Positions 12,287 through 26,300 of a stretch of DNA of 64,000 nucleotides are shown one piece after another. The stretch is taken from NCBI RefSeq assembly GCF_947623445.1, contig NC_135244.1:5518001-5582000 (forward strand). Reading direction: 5' to 3'. The DNA comes from Clavelina lepadiformis. Lineage: Eukaryota > Chordata > Ascidiacea > Aplousobranchia > Clavelinidae. Every line of letters begins with the position of its first letter. Within the stretch, counting starts at the first letter, position 1. The notes below the pieces were generated by a model, which saw only the letters and a program-made list of their open reading frames with translations, did not search any database and was not told where the DNA came from. The translations under genes were made by a program, and so were the position numbers.

Positions 12287-15007
12287 TTGACAATTGTCGT
12301 TGATTATGTATAAGCAAACACTATTCAGAACTTGTTATGTTAACTGCTTACATCAAATAAATCCAAGTCAAATAGTGTAGTATTTGGGTGATATGTCTAA
12401 CTGCTTAATAAGAACACATTTTGAACCATTTGTGTTTGGTTACAATTCATCTAATATCATCAATGAGGAATGCGCTACTAAAAGTACTAATAAGAATGCT
12501 TTCTGCATTGGAATTTTTTGATGAAACAAAGTTTGAAAACTGTCATGAAAGTTTTAATTTGCAGTCTTTACGGCTTACTGCAATCAGTTTTGAAAACGAC
12601 TTTTTTCCTTCTAGATGCAAAAATTCTGCTTCTTGCATTTTTACGACAAACGTTTCTACTCTAAACTTTGTCTGGCTCAATGTGGATTGATTCATGACGA
12701 TAGAATTTCACACGTTTTGTCGTCTCAGTACCTTAAATTTAATGGCACGACTTCCGGAAGAAAATAGTTTATAAAAAAGAATTAAAGGAGATTCTTAGTG
12801 CACAACACAGCAAGCTTTTTTCAGACTCTGCCTGAAAAGCTATTCCTTAAAAACTTAGATAACGTATTTCGTTAATAAATGGGTTATTTCAACCTATAAT
12901 TATTGTCTAGTATCAGCTTCACAAAAATCTTTAATCACGCATTGCATACGTGCATAGAAGCACCGACGTGCTAGCTCAAAAACTCAGAAAACGTTTTCTT
13001 AATAAAAAATTATTTCAAGCAATAATTAGTATCACGAAAATCTTGATCACGCATCCTAGAATAAAGTTGCATGTAAGTGACGTCAGCAACGCATGCCTGT
13101 ATATATGCGTTTAAATCACGTTATGCCACGAATACATTACGAAATCGACAAGGGCGAAAATTGAAAGCTTACGGTTTGTTTAAATCAACAAAGAGCAATT
13201 TAACGTTTTTCTGCTACGTGCAAATGCAAAAATAGCTATTCTGGGACCGTCTTCAATTCACCGCATGTTTTTATTCCGTATGAATAAGTACATGGTCACC
13301 ACCTGTTCTTATAGGACTCCTGTTCACTAATCCTGGTGGTGAGCAGTTCAAAATGCGGACAATATCACACAAAAATAGCAAAACTATGAAATACAAATGT
13401 TATCTATACGTACAAGTTCAATAAACGGGACTTCGCCAAGTTCAAGTGGTTCAAAGACTTGCCTCAGTCAGAGGTTGATATGACACATGACATACATTGG
13501 ATGGGTGTCGCCATAAATTGAATCTAAGCATATTGATATTTTATTACTGGCTTAGAATCAGATTGGGAAATTTCCTCAGTGAAAGAAATTTTGTCAAGAA
13601 AAAAAATTTCCCACCAGATTTGTGACAACTTTTGATTGAAAGTTATAAATAAACATTTAAACGTGACAGATGGGACGATGAAAAATGGCCAATTGCTGTA
13701 AATGTTCGCTGGCTGTTCAGCAGAAGTTGTTTTTATACCTCATCAGAGGCGCAAAAAAGTTGTCAAGTAACCCGAGGCAAAAGGAAAACTCTACGCCCTC
13801 TCATCTGAACTTGCTCTCAGTAACTAACCTTACACATATACTGTAGGTTGCAGAAGAAACTTCATTTAAATAGTTACCATTTTGAGCTCTTATTTGCCAC
13901 GCTATCGATGAATGTACGTGAATGCAATCCAACATGCTATAGACTAGACTAGACCGACAAAGCTTAAAAGAACTATTATTAAGTGAGCAATGAATATCAG
14001 AAAATGTTAAGCTTGGAAGCCAGGGTTTGAGTCAACGCTTGCAAAACAGCTTAATTGTTTATTTTCTACTGAAAGGCTTTCAACGTTATATGTGTGTATT
14101 TTCTACAGGAAATTGTGACGTTAATATTAAGGCCTTTAGTGATAAAAATAAAAATCCTCTATCGTCAAAAATTACTCAATATTTAGACAGACAGCCCTTA
14201 GACAAGCCTGTTGTGGAAATGTGAGTAAACAGAATATGTGTAGCTTTTAAACCCGCTTGGCAAGCTACGAAAAAAGTATGTAAACATTGCAAAAATTAAT
14301 ATCCGAGCATTGAAGCTGCTGGATATTCGCAAATGGCGATTATTCTAGCTTATAACCGGTACAAGACAGAGCTTTCGTATCTTGAACAAATAACCTACAT
14401 CTAAACGATAAACCAGCATGATACCTCATTAAACCTTTTATATATGCGCCATGGAAGTAGAAGATAGTTAGAAAATAGTAATTATACCGTAGCTAAAACA
14501 GTAGAAACTACAAAGTTAGGATTCAGAAAACCATTCTAACAAAAGAGTCTCCACCATCAACCAAACAACAAAAATTCCAATTTTTTTCGAGTTAAAAATC
14601 CAAGGGCACGAGCTATAGAACCTGTTACTATAAGACTGAGAAAATGTAGCCTACACAAATTTGTATGAGCGGTACGACTATATGATAACACATGAATACA
14701 AACCGAACAGAGAAATATGCCAGTGTTTAGCAAACAATTAGTCGTGTTTAAAGCTGGTTGCAATTGTCATAATCGTATAATCTTGTTTGACCTGGGAAAT
14801 GCAATGCCTTTTGTTTATAGTTAGTTTCAGAAGTAGCTCGTTCTGCCTTGCACAATTAGATTCCAGCAGACAAGATTTAACAAAGCGTTAACTATTGTAA
14901 AATTAATCTTTTTATACAGTGAGGTATATCATTCAAACCTTATGTGACTTCGATGGATTTGATTTAACGCTATAGAACTACGGAAAGCTGCAAGTGCAAT
15001 ATTTGAC
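12287..15007. other. B/C head-to-head spacer, no gene seen
   Basis: AT-rich sequence with no exon supported by domain similarity or splice context. It contains an imperfect direct duplication of about 90-100 bases. Confidence 0.55.
12847..13060. repeat. Imperfect direct duplication (two units about 125 bp apart)
   Basis: A unit starting AAAAACTTAGATAACG near 12847 and one starting AAAAACTCAGAAAACG near 12975 continue in parallel through a TTATTTCAA word, a TAGTATCA word and an ATCACGCAT word. The copies differ by substitutions and small gaps. Confidence 0.55.
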
Positions 15008-15172
15008 TATATAAGACTACAGCATTTGTGTATTTCATATTGCTAGATGCCTGGGAACATATATATGAATAAGATATATGTTTCTGTTCAAGGTTCGTTG
15101 AAGAATCAAAAGAAGTTAAGATTGTTTGATGAGGGCAGCACAATTCATGCAACGTCACACTGACAAAATAAA
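15008..15172 (+). promoter_or_regulatory. Candidate promoter of gene C
   Basis: TATATAAG sits at 15008-15015. ACAGCATTTG follows at 15019-15028, GCTAGATGCCTGG starts at 15042, and a GTTAAGAT block sits near 15115. Gene D has the same elements in the same order with the same 11-base spacing between TATA and ACAGCATTTG, which argues for a core promoter with its start site just downstream. Confidence 0.5.
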
Positions 15173-18100
15173 ATGGAAAGATTGCACTACCTAAGCTTGT
15201 TGCTTATGTTGTCGCTGCAGTTGTTAGATGCTCGACCTCACACGTCGGCCGATCACAACACATTTCAATGTGATGACGGGAGTTTTATTCCTGTAGCAAG
15301 TTTCTGTAATGGAATTAAAGATTGCGATGACGGAAGTGACGAAATTATTACATTAATTTCCTGTCCGGGCTGCCAATCTGATGAGATTGGGTAACAAATT
15401 GTATTGCTATAATTATTTAGTTATTAATGAAAAAAAATAAAGCTAAATTGAAGGATCTTAGCAAAGCGTCAAAAATGATTTGTCATTTTTACATAATACT
15501 TAAATGAGTTATAACGAAAACCTACACAAACATGAGCTTTAGTTTTAGTTTGCGTTTGTCTTTAAGCTGTCACTTTCCATCACAAAATCGAACGTGCACA
15601 ATCAGTAAGTCCTACGTCTGTAATGGAGTTGTCAAATGTCATAATGCGACACCTTGCGATGTGAATTGTCCGAGTCATTATCGATGTGAAAACAACAACT
15701 GTGTGGAGAGAACAACTCTGTGTAATGGAAACGAATGGGATGGTTGCCAGGAAGATGATAATTGGTCGTCTGGGAGCAGGATTCAAATGCGTCCGACAAG
15801 GATCCGTGTGTCGTCTTCCACAGCAGTTGTTACAAGATGAAGTACAAGATTGCGATCAAGGAGATGATCTTTGTTTTACTTTTTCTTCAAACTCTGATGA
15901 AAAAAGGTTGTTTATTGATGTTTAGTAGGCTATTCAGGACTGAAAATAATTCCTTATTCATTTGTCAGTATATAGTCACCAATTCGAAGCTTTTAACTAT
16001 ATTAAGTCAGTGTATTCGCTATTGTCGCTTATATTTCTAACAATGGACAAGCAATAAAGGAATGTCAACATTTTTTAAATTTCATTTAGTTTCAACCGAT
16101 CGCGATGCTACAAATGCTTGGAAAGCTCAATGATCATACCACGTCACAGAGTGTGTGATGGCGTCATCGATTGTTCAGATTTGTCGGATGAATGTTTATG
16201 TGAAGAAGAAGTCATTCCAGAGATTTGCAGACATGTAAAGACACGAATTCCTCAAACCAGTGAAAATAAGCTTACTGCTGCCAGTTGAAAATTAAATTCA
16301 AAAATATTTCCATCTTCACAACTTTCGTCATCAAAATAATGACTTTGCGGGAAGAAACGCGGTGTCACTGTCTTTGTCTATACAGCGATGATGAAGAAAA
16401 CCCATGCAGTTTGGGAGAGGTTTATTGTGGGAATGGGACTTGCATAAATAGGACATCGGTTTGTGATACAGTTGCAGATTGTTCTGACAACAGAGATGAG
16501 AGGTAAGCTTATACTTTGGGTAGGATTGGTGATAGTGTATATGAAAGAGGTATTCAGTCTGATGTACTGTATGTTAGGGTGTATCTGGGGTGTCCCAGCA
16601 TTTTTCTGGTGTTTACCATTTACAAAAAATACAAAAACAATATACAAAAAATTTACCGGTAATGTGAACCAAATTTTTATTGGCTGTTCAAAGCTTTTAA
16701 AATATTTGTCACGCTGTTTAGCCAAGGTCGTTTTTGAAATAACTTTCCTTCTTGTTTGTGTAAACGATAAGAGAAACTAAACGACTTTTTATCTGGTTTC
16801 TTGACTATTGCATGCACAAGACTTGTACACAAAACTCTCTGCGGTCATCATCTCTGATCTCTGTCAAACAAACTGTTTATGCTTGGATGTGGTTATAGGG
16901 TTGCTTTATAAGGTTTTTGAGCGATTAAAAATAAATATATATTTTTAATTCTTACTATACTAACTACTTGCAGCAAGCAGTATAGAAAATCACTAAAGCC
17001 ATAATATGCCAGAATATAAACCGTCTTGAAGGCATAGATTTCAGCGTGGATAAAGTTAAGCCTCGAAGAAAGTTTCATTAACTCTGTATATAGTATCATG
17101 TCAAATCTTAATCTTAATCTTAAAACAATGTGCAAGTTTTCTTGCTGCTCACGCAAAATTAAGTTCTAAATGGATAAATAAATAAACAAAATAAAGAAAC
17201 TTATTTTATTTGCAAGAATTTAGCCCTATACGGCGATGTATCTTGCTCAAGCATAAGAGAACAATGTACAAGATACTGTATAAAACTTTTTGCTCTAACA
17301 CAGTGTAGTGAGACATAAGGACACGATCCGTGGTCGAATGTTATGCCAATGTCATATAAAAATAATTTTACATATATCATCATTATTATATTTTATTTTA
17401 CAAATATTACTTGCAGGTGTAGCTATTGCGGTGACACTCTCAAGTGCAAAGACGGATTGCTACAAGACGCAGGCGCCAAATGCAGATGCGACACAAGTGG
17501 TTATTCTGTTGCTGGGACACTTTGTGACGGTGTTGGAGATTGTCCTCCACCAGGATCAAATCCCAGAGTTAGATTAGATTCGGACGATCCAGCACCAGAC
17601 GATGAGTGTACGGCAAAATGTCCTTCTGATCAAATATTTTCATGTGGAATTCGATTGTTTCGAGGAGTGCTTAGCAGTGGTGCTTCTCATATCGTATGTT
17701 CCAAAACAGTAAGTATGTAGCCTTCAATATATAAGCCTGTTGTAGCATCCATTACATGCCTTTGTCGTTTATCATTTTCTTTTAACATTTCTTATGCATG
17801 TTCAGGGGTGGTATTTTTTGGCCGTATCATTTGAATACGGAAACGGCATGCGACCGTGTAATGTGGTAATTCAGGATACGGCACAGAAAGTAATGTAGGG
17901 ACTGATTAATTCCTGCACCTATTTTTGGGTAAATATTGAATGTTTTCGTAAATGAAGCTAATTTATTAACTGCTTAAAGACGATTTTTATTTTGGTTAAA
18001 TTTCGAAAGTTTTTTAACTGAAGTTATTAACAACGGTTTTGTACCGGGGATAACTGGGTTGCATTCACAAAATATATCAGTAAAAACAATGATTACGATT

Positions 18101-20737
18101 GTTTCTAATAGTGGCCTTGATTGTATACATTTGTATTGGCAAACGAAAAATTTACTACCTCCGCCTCAATAACTTCTTCGGTCTCCAACCCTTCAACCTA
18201 TTGCGAGCGAGTGCAAATGTTACACTCTTGACATTACCTTCTTTTCTTTCTAAGTTAACCCTGGCCCAGCCAACTCCGATTTTGGTAACTAAGGAATTCG
18301 AAATCGACGGTGATGCTGGGTGCAATGGAACGGTCGAATGTGAGGAACGTCAAGAAGATGAAACAGGCTGTAGAAACAGATTTTACTGCGACGCTGGAAA
18401 CCGAATTAACATTCCTTCATCATCTGTGTGTGACGGAATTGTCGATTGTAATGAAGGAAAAGATGAATTTGGTCAAGAATGTCCAGGAAGATTTTTTTGC
18501 TCATCTTTGAACAACTCATTGGTATATTAATGTGGAATATTACAGAATCAATTTGACCTATGAGAAGAGTTTATTCATACAGCACAATGCTATAAGAATG
18601 TTTATATGAATAAATGGATTTGTAGGTTTCAATTACAAATGACACAATTTGCGACTTCATAATCAATTGCGACGACAGCAGTAATGAAACAAATTGCACC
18701 GAAGATGGAAGATTCTATTGCGAAAATGGCGTGCCCTTGTTTGTGGAAGCGAGAAAGGTTTAGCTTAGATTTATAATAATGAGTTCAAAATAACAAAACC
18801 CCATACGTTGAATTTTACATACATCGGTTTTTTAGATGTTTGATGGTCGGCGTGACTGCAGCGACTGGACCGATGAATGTCCCACCGATGAAAGTTTAAG
18901 GAATGAAAATACTTTTTCATCCAGATATGAACTTATCGCCAATCCAATATTGCGAGCTTTTGTTTGGATCATGGGACTCACAGCAATAATCGGAAACGCT
19001 GTATATAACTTTTGCTATAGGACTATAAGTGCTAATACTTGTGCTATGGGCACTTATGAAAAACAGAATGTATTTGTCATAGTCTAGGTATAATCGTGAT
19101 ATTTCTTTGTTTGCAGGTCGTCATAATTTCGGAAGGTTTTCGGTTTCGAAAAAGTAAAAAGGATTCTGCATTATCGCGAGCCAATCATCTTTTGATGTTA
19201 AATTTGGCGATCGCTGATTTCCTCATGGGACTCTATCTCATAATCTTGGGCATAGAAGTAGCAATTTACAGCGGAAATTATTGTGTTAATAAATTGCATT
19301 GGCTCTCTAGCACAACATGTGGTACAATGGGTGTATTGGTTGTGCTTTCAAGTGAAACCTCAGTCATAACGTTGGGCTTGATGACCACTCTCCGACTTTA
19401 TGCTGTATTGAAAGTATGACACAAAAAGATGTTTACTTAAATTGAGTAAATGTACGTAACTAAAAGTTTGGAAAACAATTCCTTTAAATTAATTTTTTCA
19501 TTTATCTTTATCATGCAGCCTTTGAGTAGGTCTACTAAACCAACTTAAGGTCAAGTGTTGATCGGTATATCATTTGCTTGGATCTTTTCCATTCTTCTGG
19601 CTTTCATTCCACTCGCTCCAAACCTTGATTATTTGTACACTGATGTTGCTTGGGTGGAAGACAATCCTTATTTTCAAAACGCAACCGTGAAATTCTCTTC
19701 AGCTCAAAGATGGATCGAAAAATTGTTCACCTTTGACCCCAATTACAGTGAGCTTCCTGACCAAACCATTGATGATGTGAAACGAGCAACGTCTTGGGGA
19801 AGATTACGAACTTTTGTTCAGGAGCAGAACAGCACACAGACTTTGCAAGTATCACGTTACTATAGGTAAAAATATGGTAACATTTTAGAGCTTTTTACTG
19901 CTTAGATAACAAAATATAGCAATATAAAAAAGTTGTATAAAAAATTATCCGTTTATTATTGTTTTCAATCAAAAGTGTTTGTGTTCAAACAACTATCACA
20001 ACAGATAATTTCTTTTTTGTAGTAATTGACTATCCGCTTACAACAGATACTACAGTGCTGATAGTGTTTGCATTCCAAGACTCTTTGTTTCAAGAAATGA
20101 TAACTCGTTTGGACTTTCTCTCTCCATCACAATCTTTAACTTCTTGGCTTTCACCTACGTGGCATGCGCCTATTCGTTGGTGGTTTGGGTATCTCGTAAA
20201 AAGTTGAGAAAAACGAGAAAGACAGGAATTAGCAGCGAAGCAAGCAAAGACAAATTAAAAAGTAATCTAATAAACCTTTACTTTTAGAATGATGACTTTT
20301 TATTAAAGCAATATTTTTATACCGTGCAGTAAAGAGAAATGTAAAGTTTTGTGAAAGTTTAAAAACGCTCAAAATTTTACTGTAAGAAAAAAAGCTTGTT
20401 TGCGAAATAAATGAACTTTATCAAACAGAGTTATATTCTTAATTTTGTAGAACTTCAAAACAAAGTACTTCGCTTGGTTGTCACTGATTTGTATTGCTGG
20501 GTTCCGATTTCGATCATGGCTTTCATCAACTTCAGTGGAATCCCGGTGTCCAACGTCGCTTACGCCGTTTCAGCCATCATCTTGCTACCGATCAACAGCG
20601 CCCTCAATCCGATCTTGTATTCCAACTTTATCGACAACATCTTTGGAAAAGTCCGCTCTCGTTTACAAAATTCCTCTCAAGCCACACCAAATGCCGATAC
20701 TCCAACTCCTAAATTTTCCAAAGATACCAGATTTTAA
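15173..20737 (+). pseudogene. Receptor gene C: disabled copy of the LDLa-GPCR
   Basis: The twelve exon equivalents are 15173-15390, 15567-15906, 16090-16284, 16386-16502, 17417-17708, about 18145-18521, 18626-18757, 18836-19000, 19117-19413, 19519-19865, 20047-20261 and 20451-20737. Exon sequences remain close to B and D, but several lesions are visible. One extra G near 15771 shifts the frame in exon 2. The exon 3 donor is TT instead of GT at 16285-16286, and read-through meets a stop at once. The exon 6 acceptor AG is missing, and the aligned frame meets TAA about ten codons in. Exon 10 has CAA changed to TAA at 19546-19548. The start codon, signal peptide and transmembrane exons are otherwise preserved, so inactivation looks recent. 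Assembly error could explain one lesion but not all. Confidence 0.85.
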
Positions 20738-20879
20738 AAGTATTTCACATAAACTGAAATCGTGTTGTACTGAACCAGATTTTCCGGTATAGATCACCTT
20801 GTCAAATACAGTATATCTGCATAAATTGGTATTCTGCGTTTGAGAATCGTAATGACTGGAGCAATTTTTTACAAAGATT

Positions 20880-21265
20880 TGATTTGAGTGGAGTCCTATT
20901 GTATGAAATATATATAAAACTTGACTTGAACTTGACTCTAATCTGCTCTCGTTTATATAATTTGTTTCAGCATTAATGTAAAAAAGTTCTCTTTCCCAAC
21001 AAACACGTCACAGTGGAATTTAAAATGTTTTTTGTCTACGTACACACACAAAACAGCAAAACGGAGCAAATTTGTAAAAGTTCTAAACTCTTCTTATTGA
21101 CAGAAACGGTGTTTTAGCTTTCCGTATGGCTTGGTTTTAGCTGCCAAATGATTTGACTTCACTCGAGCCTTATTTGCCAAATGGTTTGACTTGACTCGAG
21201 TCACTTCTTCCAAAAGAATTGACTTGAGTTTCGATTCGAGTTTTACGACTTGTTTATGACTCTGC
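20880..21265. repeat. Dispersed CTCGAG-type repeat, C/D spacer
   Basis: Contains ACTTGACTTGAACTTGACTC near 20930 and GACTTGACTCGAGTCA near 21187, plus further diverged words. Confidence 0.5.
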
Positions 21266-22891
21266 CTTGATAGGTGTTATAGAAAAAAGTCTTCAATCGA
21301 AAACCATCTGAATTGAAGCAATCAATCAATGTTTCAACAGTTTATCCAGGCCAAAATCTTTTACTGGAACTTTGAATTATCTTAAAGAGTAGTGTATTTT
21401 GATAAATCTTAAGAATTTTGGTTTCCAAATGTTTTGTTTTCAATATTCCAATAAAATTTTTCTATATCACAATGTTTATTACACACTATATTTAGTATCC
21501 GGACAAAATGTTGTGTCCAAGACGAACCTTTTTATATACCAAAATGTGACTAATGTAGTTGCTAAATAGCAAAATGTCGGTAATGTTACAGATTCCCCTC
21601 CGCCAGGCACATTTTCCATCGCTTTCACGGCCCACTCGAAATCAACAGACAACAAATGCTGCTTACTTGTATTTCTCATGAAAGATTAAAAACTCATCTC
21701 CGATCAAAGGTCAAAGTTACAAGCGGACTTGTAAAAGAAATGAATAAAGCCTGTATATAAACTACAAACGTCAGACTTAAGTAAAAAAAACAAGAAGGGT
21801 CCTCACTCTTAAATAGATAATGTAGAATGTGGAAAGGCCATCTTTTCCTCAGGAAGTCAACTACTCATGCGTGAAGTAAATGCGGGACGCCAATCGGAAA
21901 TAAACATATAATAGTTACGCATTCAACTATATATCAAGACACTGAAGCGTTAAAGAAACAAAATTAAATGACACAGTGTACAAAAGAAATAATCCTGATA
22001 TAAACAAAGTAACAGTAATAAAATAAAAAAAGCGTGGGAAAACACAGGTGAAACCAAGAAACATTCGTGCAAAATATTATTTTACTACACTAATGTGGCC
22101 AATGTAACTAATTTAGCAACTACATTTGCTACATTAGTTACATTAGCTACGTTTTAGTATATAGAATGGTGCGTCCAAGACGGACCGATGGATAAAACGA
22201 AACAAACCAAAATCCGTTCACGTCCGTTTGACTGACTATATGTTAGATTAAACTGTTTCATCTGCACACCATAGGTTTAGCTGTTTTCAATAACAACATC
22301 CGAAGAAAGATCAGATTACCGGACTACTGCATTGTGTGGCAGAGGAATTTGAGAGCCCAGACGAACTTTCAAGTTAAACTGGAGAAAACTTTGTTCGAAG
22401 AGATAATGATTACAGTCGGGTCATGAGGTGTAGAAGGTCTGCCTCAACATCATTTAAAACGTACAACATTGAATAAACACAATAATGTCAATCATACGCT
22501 TGGTTTGTCGGGCGGGTTTACAAAGAACGCATTCAAGCTTTAGGCCGAGGGGCTCATTCGAAAAGTATTATTACATTTTGCCACCTAAGCCGCCCATAAT
22601 CAGAATCCCACCAATGCATTCGCAACATGGAGGGAGGCGACTGAGCACAGCGCGAGCAGCCTACTTGTATTCTTGGATAACTCATTTGCGTATTCGCTCA
22701 CGAATCTGTTAAAGGCAATGTTCAAAAGCCATGCATGACATAATGTTTTTTCCCGGTCACCGTGGCAAATATGTAATAATTATGAACATGGAAAATAAAA
22801 ACAGAAACCCACTTTTTTCACTAAAATGTATATAAAACACTTTACAATCCATTTTCAAACGACCAGGTAAAAGTTTGTTGTCTGTTGACAG

Positions 22892-22928
22892 ATCAGTGAT
22901 AACCAAGCGAAGCACTTCGTTTTGAAGT
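22892..22928 (-). pseudogene. Orphan relic of the receptor last exon (exon 12)
   Basis: On the minus strand this short stretch matches the beginning of exon 12 of B and D (residues around LQNKVLRLVVTD) and then stops. It lies just downstream of gene D's own exon 12 and in the same orientation, so it is a partial duplicate or a remnant of another copy. Confidence 0.55.
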
Positions 22929-23370
22929 TTTAAAATTTAAGTCCAAGTTAAGTTAAGGTAAGGTATTATACATTCATTTTTTAAACTTAATGACTGCCAC
23001 AACAAGATTAAAAACTAATCCCGCGCGATACCAAATGTTGGAATAATTATTACTTCCCGTGTTTAGGGCGAAAAAGCAACTGTTCGGATAAAACCAAGAG
23101 TTCGTGAGAGCACTTAAAAAACGGTGATTTTCTTGCAGAAAATTTGTGCTCGGGTTCGGCACCACGAACAAACTAACGCCACGAACTCAAATCAACGACC
23201 AGGAAAGGTTTGTGGTCTGCTGACAGATTCATTGATCAGATAATTCCAACTTGTGTTTTGTTTGAATTTTTAACAAAATCTATCATGCTCTGAATTACAC
23301 CTCATGCAAAATAACCTCGTTTAAAAACAATGATTTTGTGCAACACATATTCAATGCACTTAAAACACTT

Positions 23371-26300
23371 TTAAATTCTTGTTTCTCTGGAAGACCTTGC
23401 AACTACAACATCGGCATTTGATGTATCTTGGGAGGAATTTTGTAAACGAGAGCGAGTTTTGTCAATGATGTTGTCGATAAAATTGGAATACAAGATCGGA
23501 TTGAGAGCGCTGTTGATCGGTAGCAAGATGATGGCTGAAACGGCGTAAGCGACGTTGGACACCGGGATTCCACTGAAGTTGATGAAAGCCATGATCGAAA
23601 TCGGAACCCAGCAAAAAAAATCAGTGACGACCAAGCGAAGCACTTTGTTTTGAAGATCTATAAATTGAGAATATAATGGACGCTTTAAAGTAATCTGCGG
23701 CAAAATCTTTTCTTTTCATACCACTGCACAGTCGCAGAGTGTTTAGATAAACAGATTTATACAAATACGTTTTGATTTGTCTTTGCTTGTTGCTTTGCGG
23801 CGACCACTATTTTCTGTTTTCATCAACTTTTTACGAGATACCCAAACCACCAACGAATAAGCGCATGCCACGTAGGTGAAAGCCAAGAAGTTAAAGATTG
23901 TGATGGAGAGAGAAAATCCAAACGAGTTATCATTTCTTGAAACAAAGAGTCTTGGAATGCAAACACTGTCAGCGCTGTAGTACCTGTTGTGACGAGCAGA
24001 TGGTTATTTATCTGCATGCTGTGATAGTTATATTAAAACGCAAAAACGTTCAATAGAAAAAAAATAACAAAATGATGATTTTTAAACGACAGGATTTTAA
24101 ATGAAATTCGTACCCATAGTAGCGTGATATTTCCAAAGTCTGCTTGCTGTTCTGTTTTTGAACAAAAGTTTGTAATTTTCCCCAAGACGTTGCTCGTCTC
24201 ACATCATCAGTAGCTTGGTCGGGAAGGTCAGTGTAATTGGGGTCAAAAGTAAACAATTTTTCGATCCATCTTTGAGCTGAAGAGAATTTCACGGTTGCGT
24301 TTTGAAAATAAGGATTGTCTTCCACCCAAGCAACATCAGTGTACAAATAATCAAGGTTTGGAGCGAGTGGAATGAAAGCCAGAAGAATTGAAAAGATCCA
24401 AGCAAACGATATACCGATCAACACTTGACCTTGAGTTGGTTTTGTAGAGGTGCTAAACGGCTGAATCATAAATTCACGATATTGATTTAAAATGCTTTTT
24501 TTCAAACCTTAGTTATATTATTTAGCGTCTTACTTTCAACACTGCACAAAGTCGGAGTGTGGTCATCATACCCAAAGTTATGACTGAGGTTTCACTTGAA
24601 AGCACAACCAATATCCCCATTGTTGCGCATGGTGTGCTAGAGAGCCAATCCCATTTGTTAATGCAATACACTCCGCTGTAAATTGCTCCTGCTATGCCCA
24701 AAAGTATGAGATAGAGTCCCATAAGGAAATCAGCGACCGCCAAATTTAACACCAAAAGGTGATTGGCTCGCGATAATACAGAATCCTTTTTGCGAAAGTT
24801 GCAACCTTCAAAAATTATAACCGCCTGCAAATAAGAAAATATTTGGAAACGCATTGCATATGCGTTCTGTTTTCTAAAATTTCATGTTTTAATAAGCATT
24901 GGGCTACCACTATTTCACCGAAAAATTCGTGCATTCGCAGCTATTTTTTACACTTTCTCGGTAACCTTTGTAAGTTAAATGTTATAACTTAGTAGCCGAA
25001 AGCTAACTTCTAATCTAAATCTAACTCCAAAATAACCTTAAATAGCTAACATCAACTTTTTGCACGGCATTTCTTTTAACTTAGCTACCAATTAACAACA
25101 GACTGCGTGACCTATTTACGGTGAAATAGTCACTTTCTATAAGAAGATTTATATAGAAATCTTTACAGCATTTCCAATTATTGAAGTTAGACCCATGATC
25201 CAAACAAGGACTCGTAGCACTGGACTTGCAATAAGTTCATATCTGGATGAAAAAGAATCTGTATTCTTCACTTTTTCATCGGTGGGACATTCATCGCTCA
25301 TGTCACTGCAGTCACCTCGACCATCAAAAATCTAAACAATCACGACATGTCAGTGATTTTAGATTGGATTTTACTAAAATATCAAAGGGCAGAAAGGGAT
25401 GATGAAGAAAAATTATGAAGTCTTTTTCTTTAGCAAACCTGTCGTTTATTTACAAACAAAGGTACTCCATTTTCACAATAAAATCTCCCGTCTTTGGTGC
25501 AGTTTAATTCATCACTGCTGTCATCGCAATTAATGATGAAATCACATATTGAGTCATTTTGAATTGAAACCTAAAAATCCATTTATTAATAAATTAATAA
25601 ATTTTATTAACCGGATGTACTAACTGGTATTATCTGGTTATTATTAACAATTATTATTCTTATTATTATTATTATATAAATTAACAAACAGAAATTTTTG
25701 TATTATTACAGTGATACAAACAAACACTACATTAATTATAAATTAATTAAGTTAATGTATAAATTAACTTAATTCATTCAAAAATTAATTCATTCACAGA
25801 GGAATTGTAACAATATTCTACTGATAAGAAGGTTGGGTTTGGCTTCAACTTCAGGCCACATTCGGCCTGAATTTATGCTCACACTCTATTACGTTTTCAT
25901 TATAATCTCACTTTCTTTGCACCAATGTGCATGCGCGCAGTGTGCTAAAATCTTCGACACAGAACAAAGCGTTGCTTAAAAAAGTATTGCATCAAAAGAT
26001 GACTTTGATTCATTCAGAAAATTTAACTTTCGGGCATAATTTGGGCTTGAAATAACTTTCCCGGTTTGGGCCGGATCCGGGCCGAATTCAGGTTGACATT
26101 GACAATACAAGGCCCGTTTACAAGTCTGACTGATAAAGAATTAGGCTAAAAATTGAATTTAATTATATTTTAACTAAATCAATGTTCTTAATAGGTTGAA
26201 TTAATTTTATAATATTTTACAGCAATATACCAACGAGTTGTTCAAAGAAGGGCAGTAAAATCTTCCTGGACAGTCTTGACCAAATTCATCTTCTCCTTCA

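Larger units (their letters stand above)
20738..23370. other. C/D tail-to-tail intergenic region
   Basis: No intact gene is supported. It contains the CTCGAG repeat, two diverged related segments rich in CTAATGTA words (about 21513-21590 and 22085-22190), a receptor exon relic (22892-22928), and a short local duplication with copies near 22860 and 23196. A 75-codon reading frame at 22485-22712 has a basic N-terminus but no recognisable domain. Confidence 0.5.

Noticed and set aside
15173..20737. Gene C as a functional third receptor
   Set aside because: The frameshift in exon 2, the lost donor of exon 3, the exon 6 stop and the exon 10 stop cannot all be bypassed by simple exon skipping while keeping the 7TM domain.
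21513..22190. Possible MITE bounded by CTAATGTA-rich segments
   Set aside because: The segments can be aligned both directly and inverted, the ends are not precise and no target duplication is visible.
22485..22712. 75-codon frame starting MSIIRLVCRAG with a basic, mitochondrial-presequence-like N-terminus
   Set aside because: No domain, no paralogue in the window and no splice partner. A chance frame is more likely.
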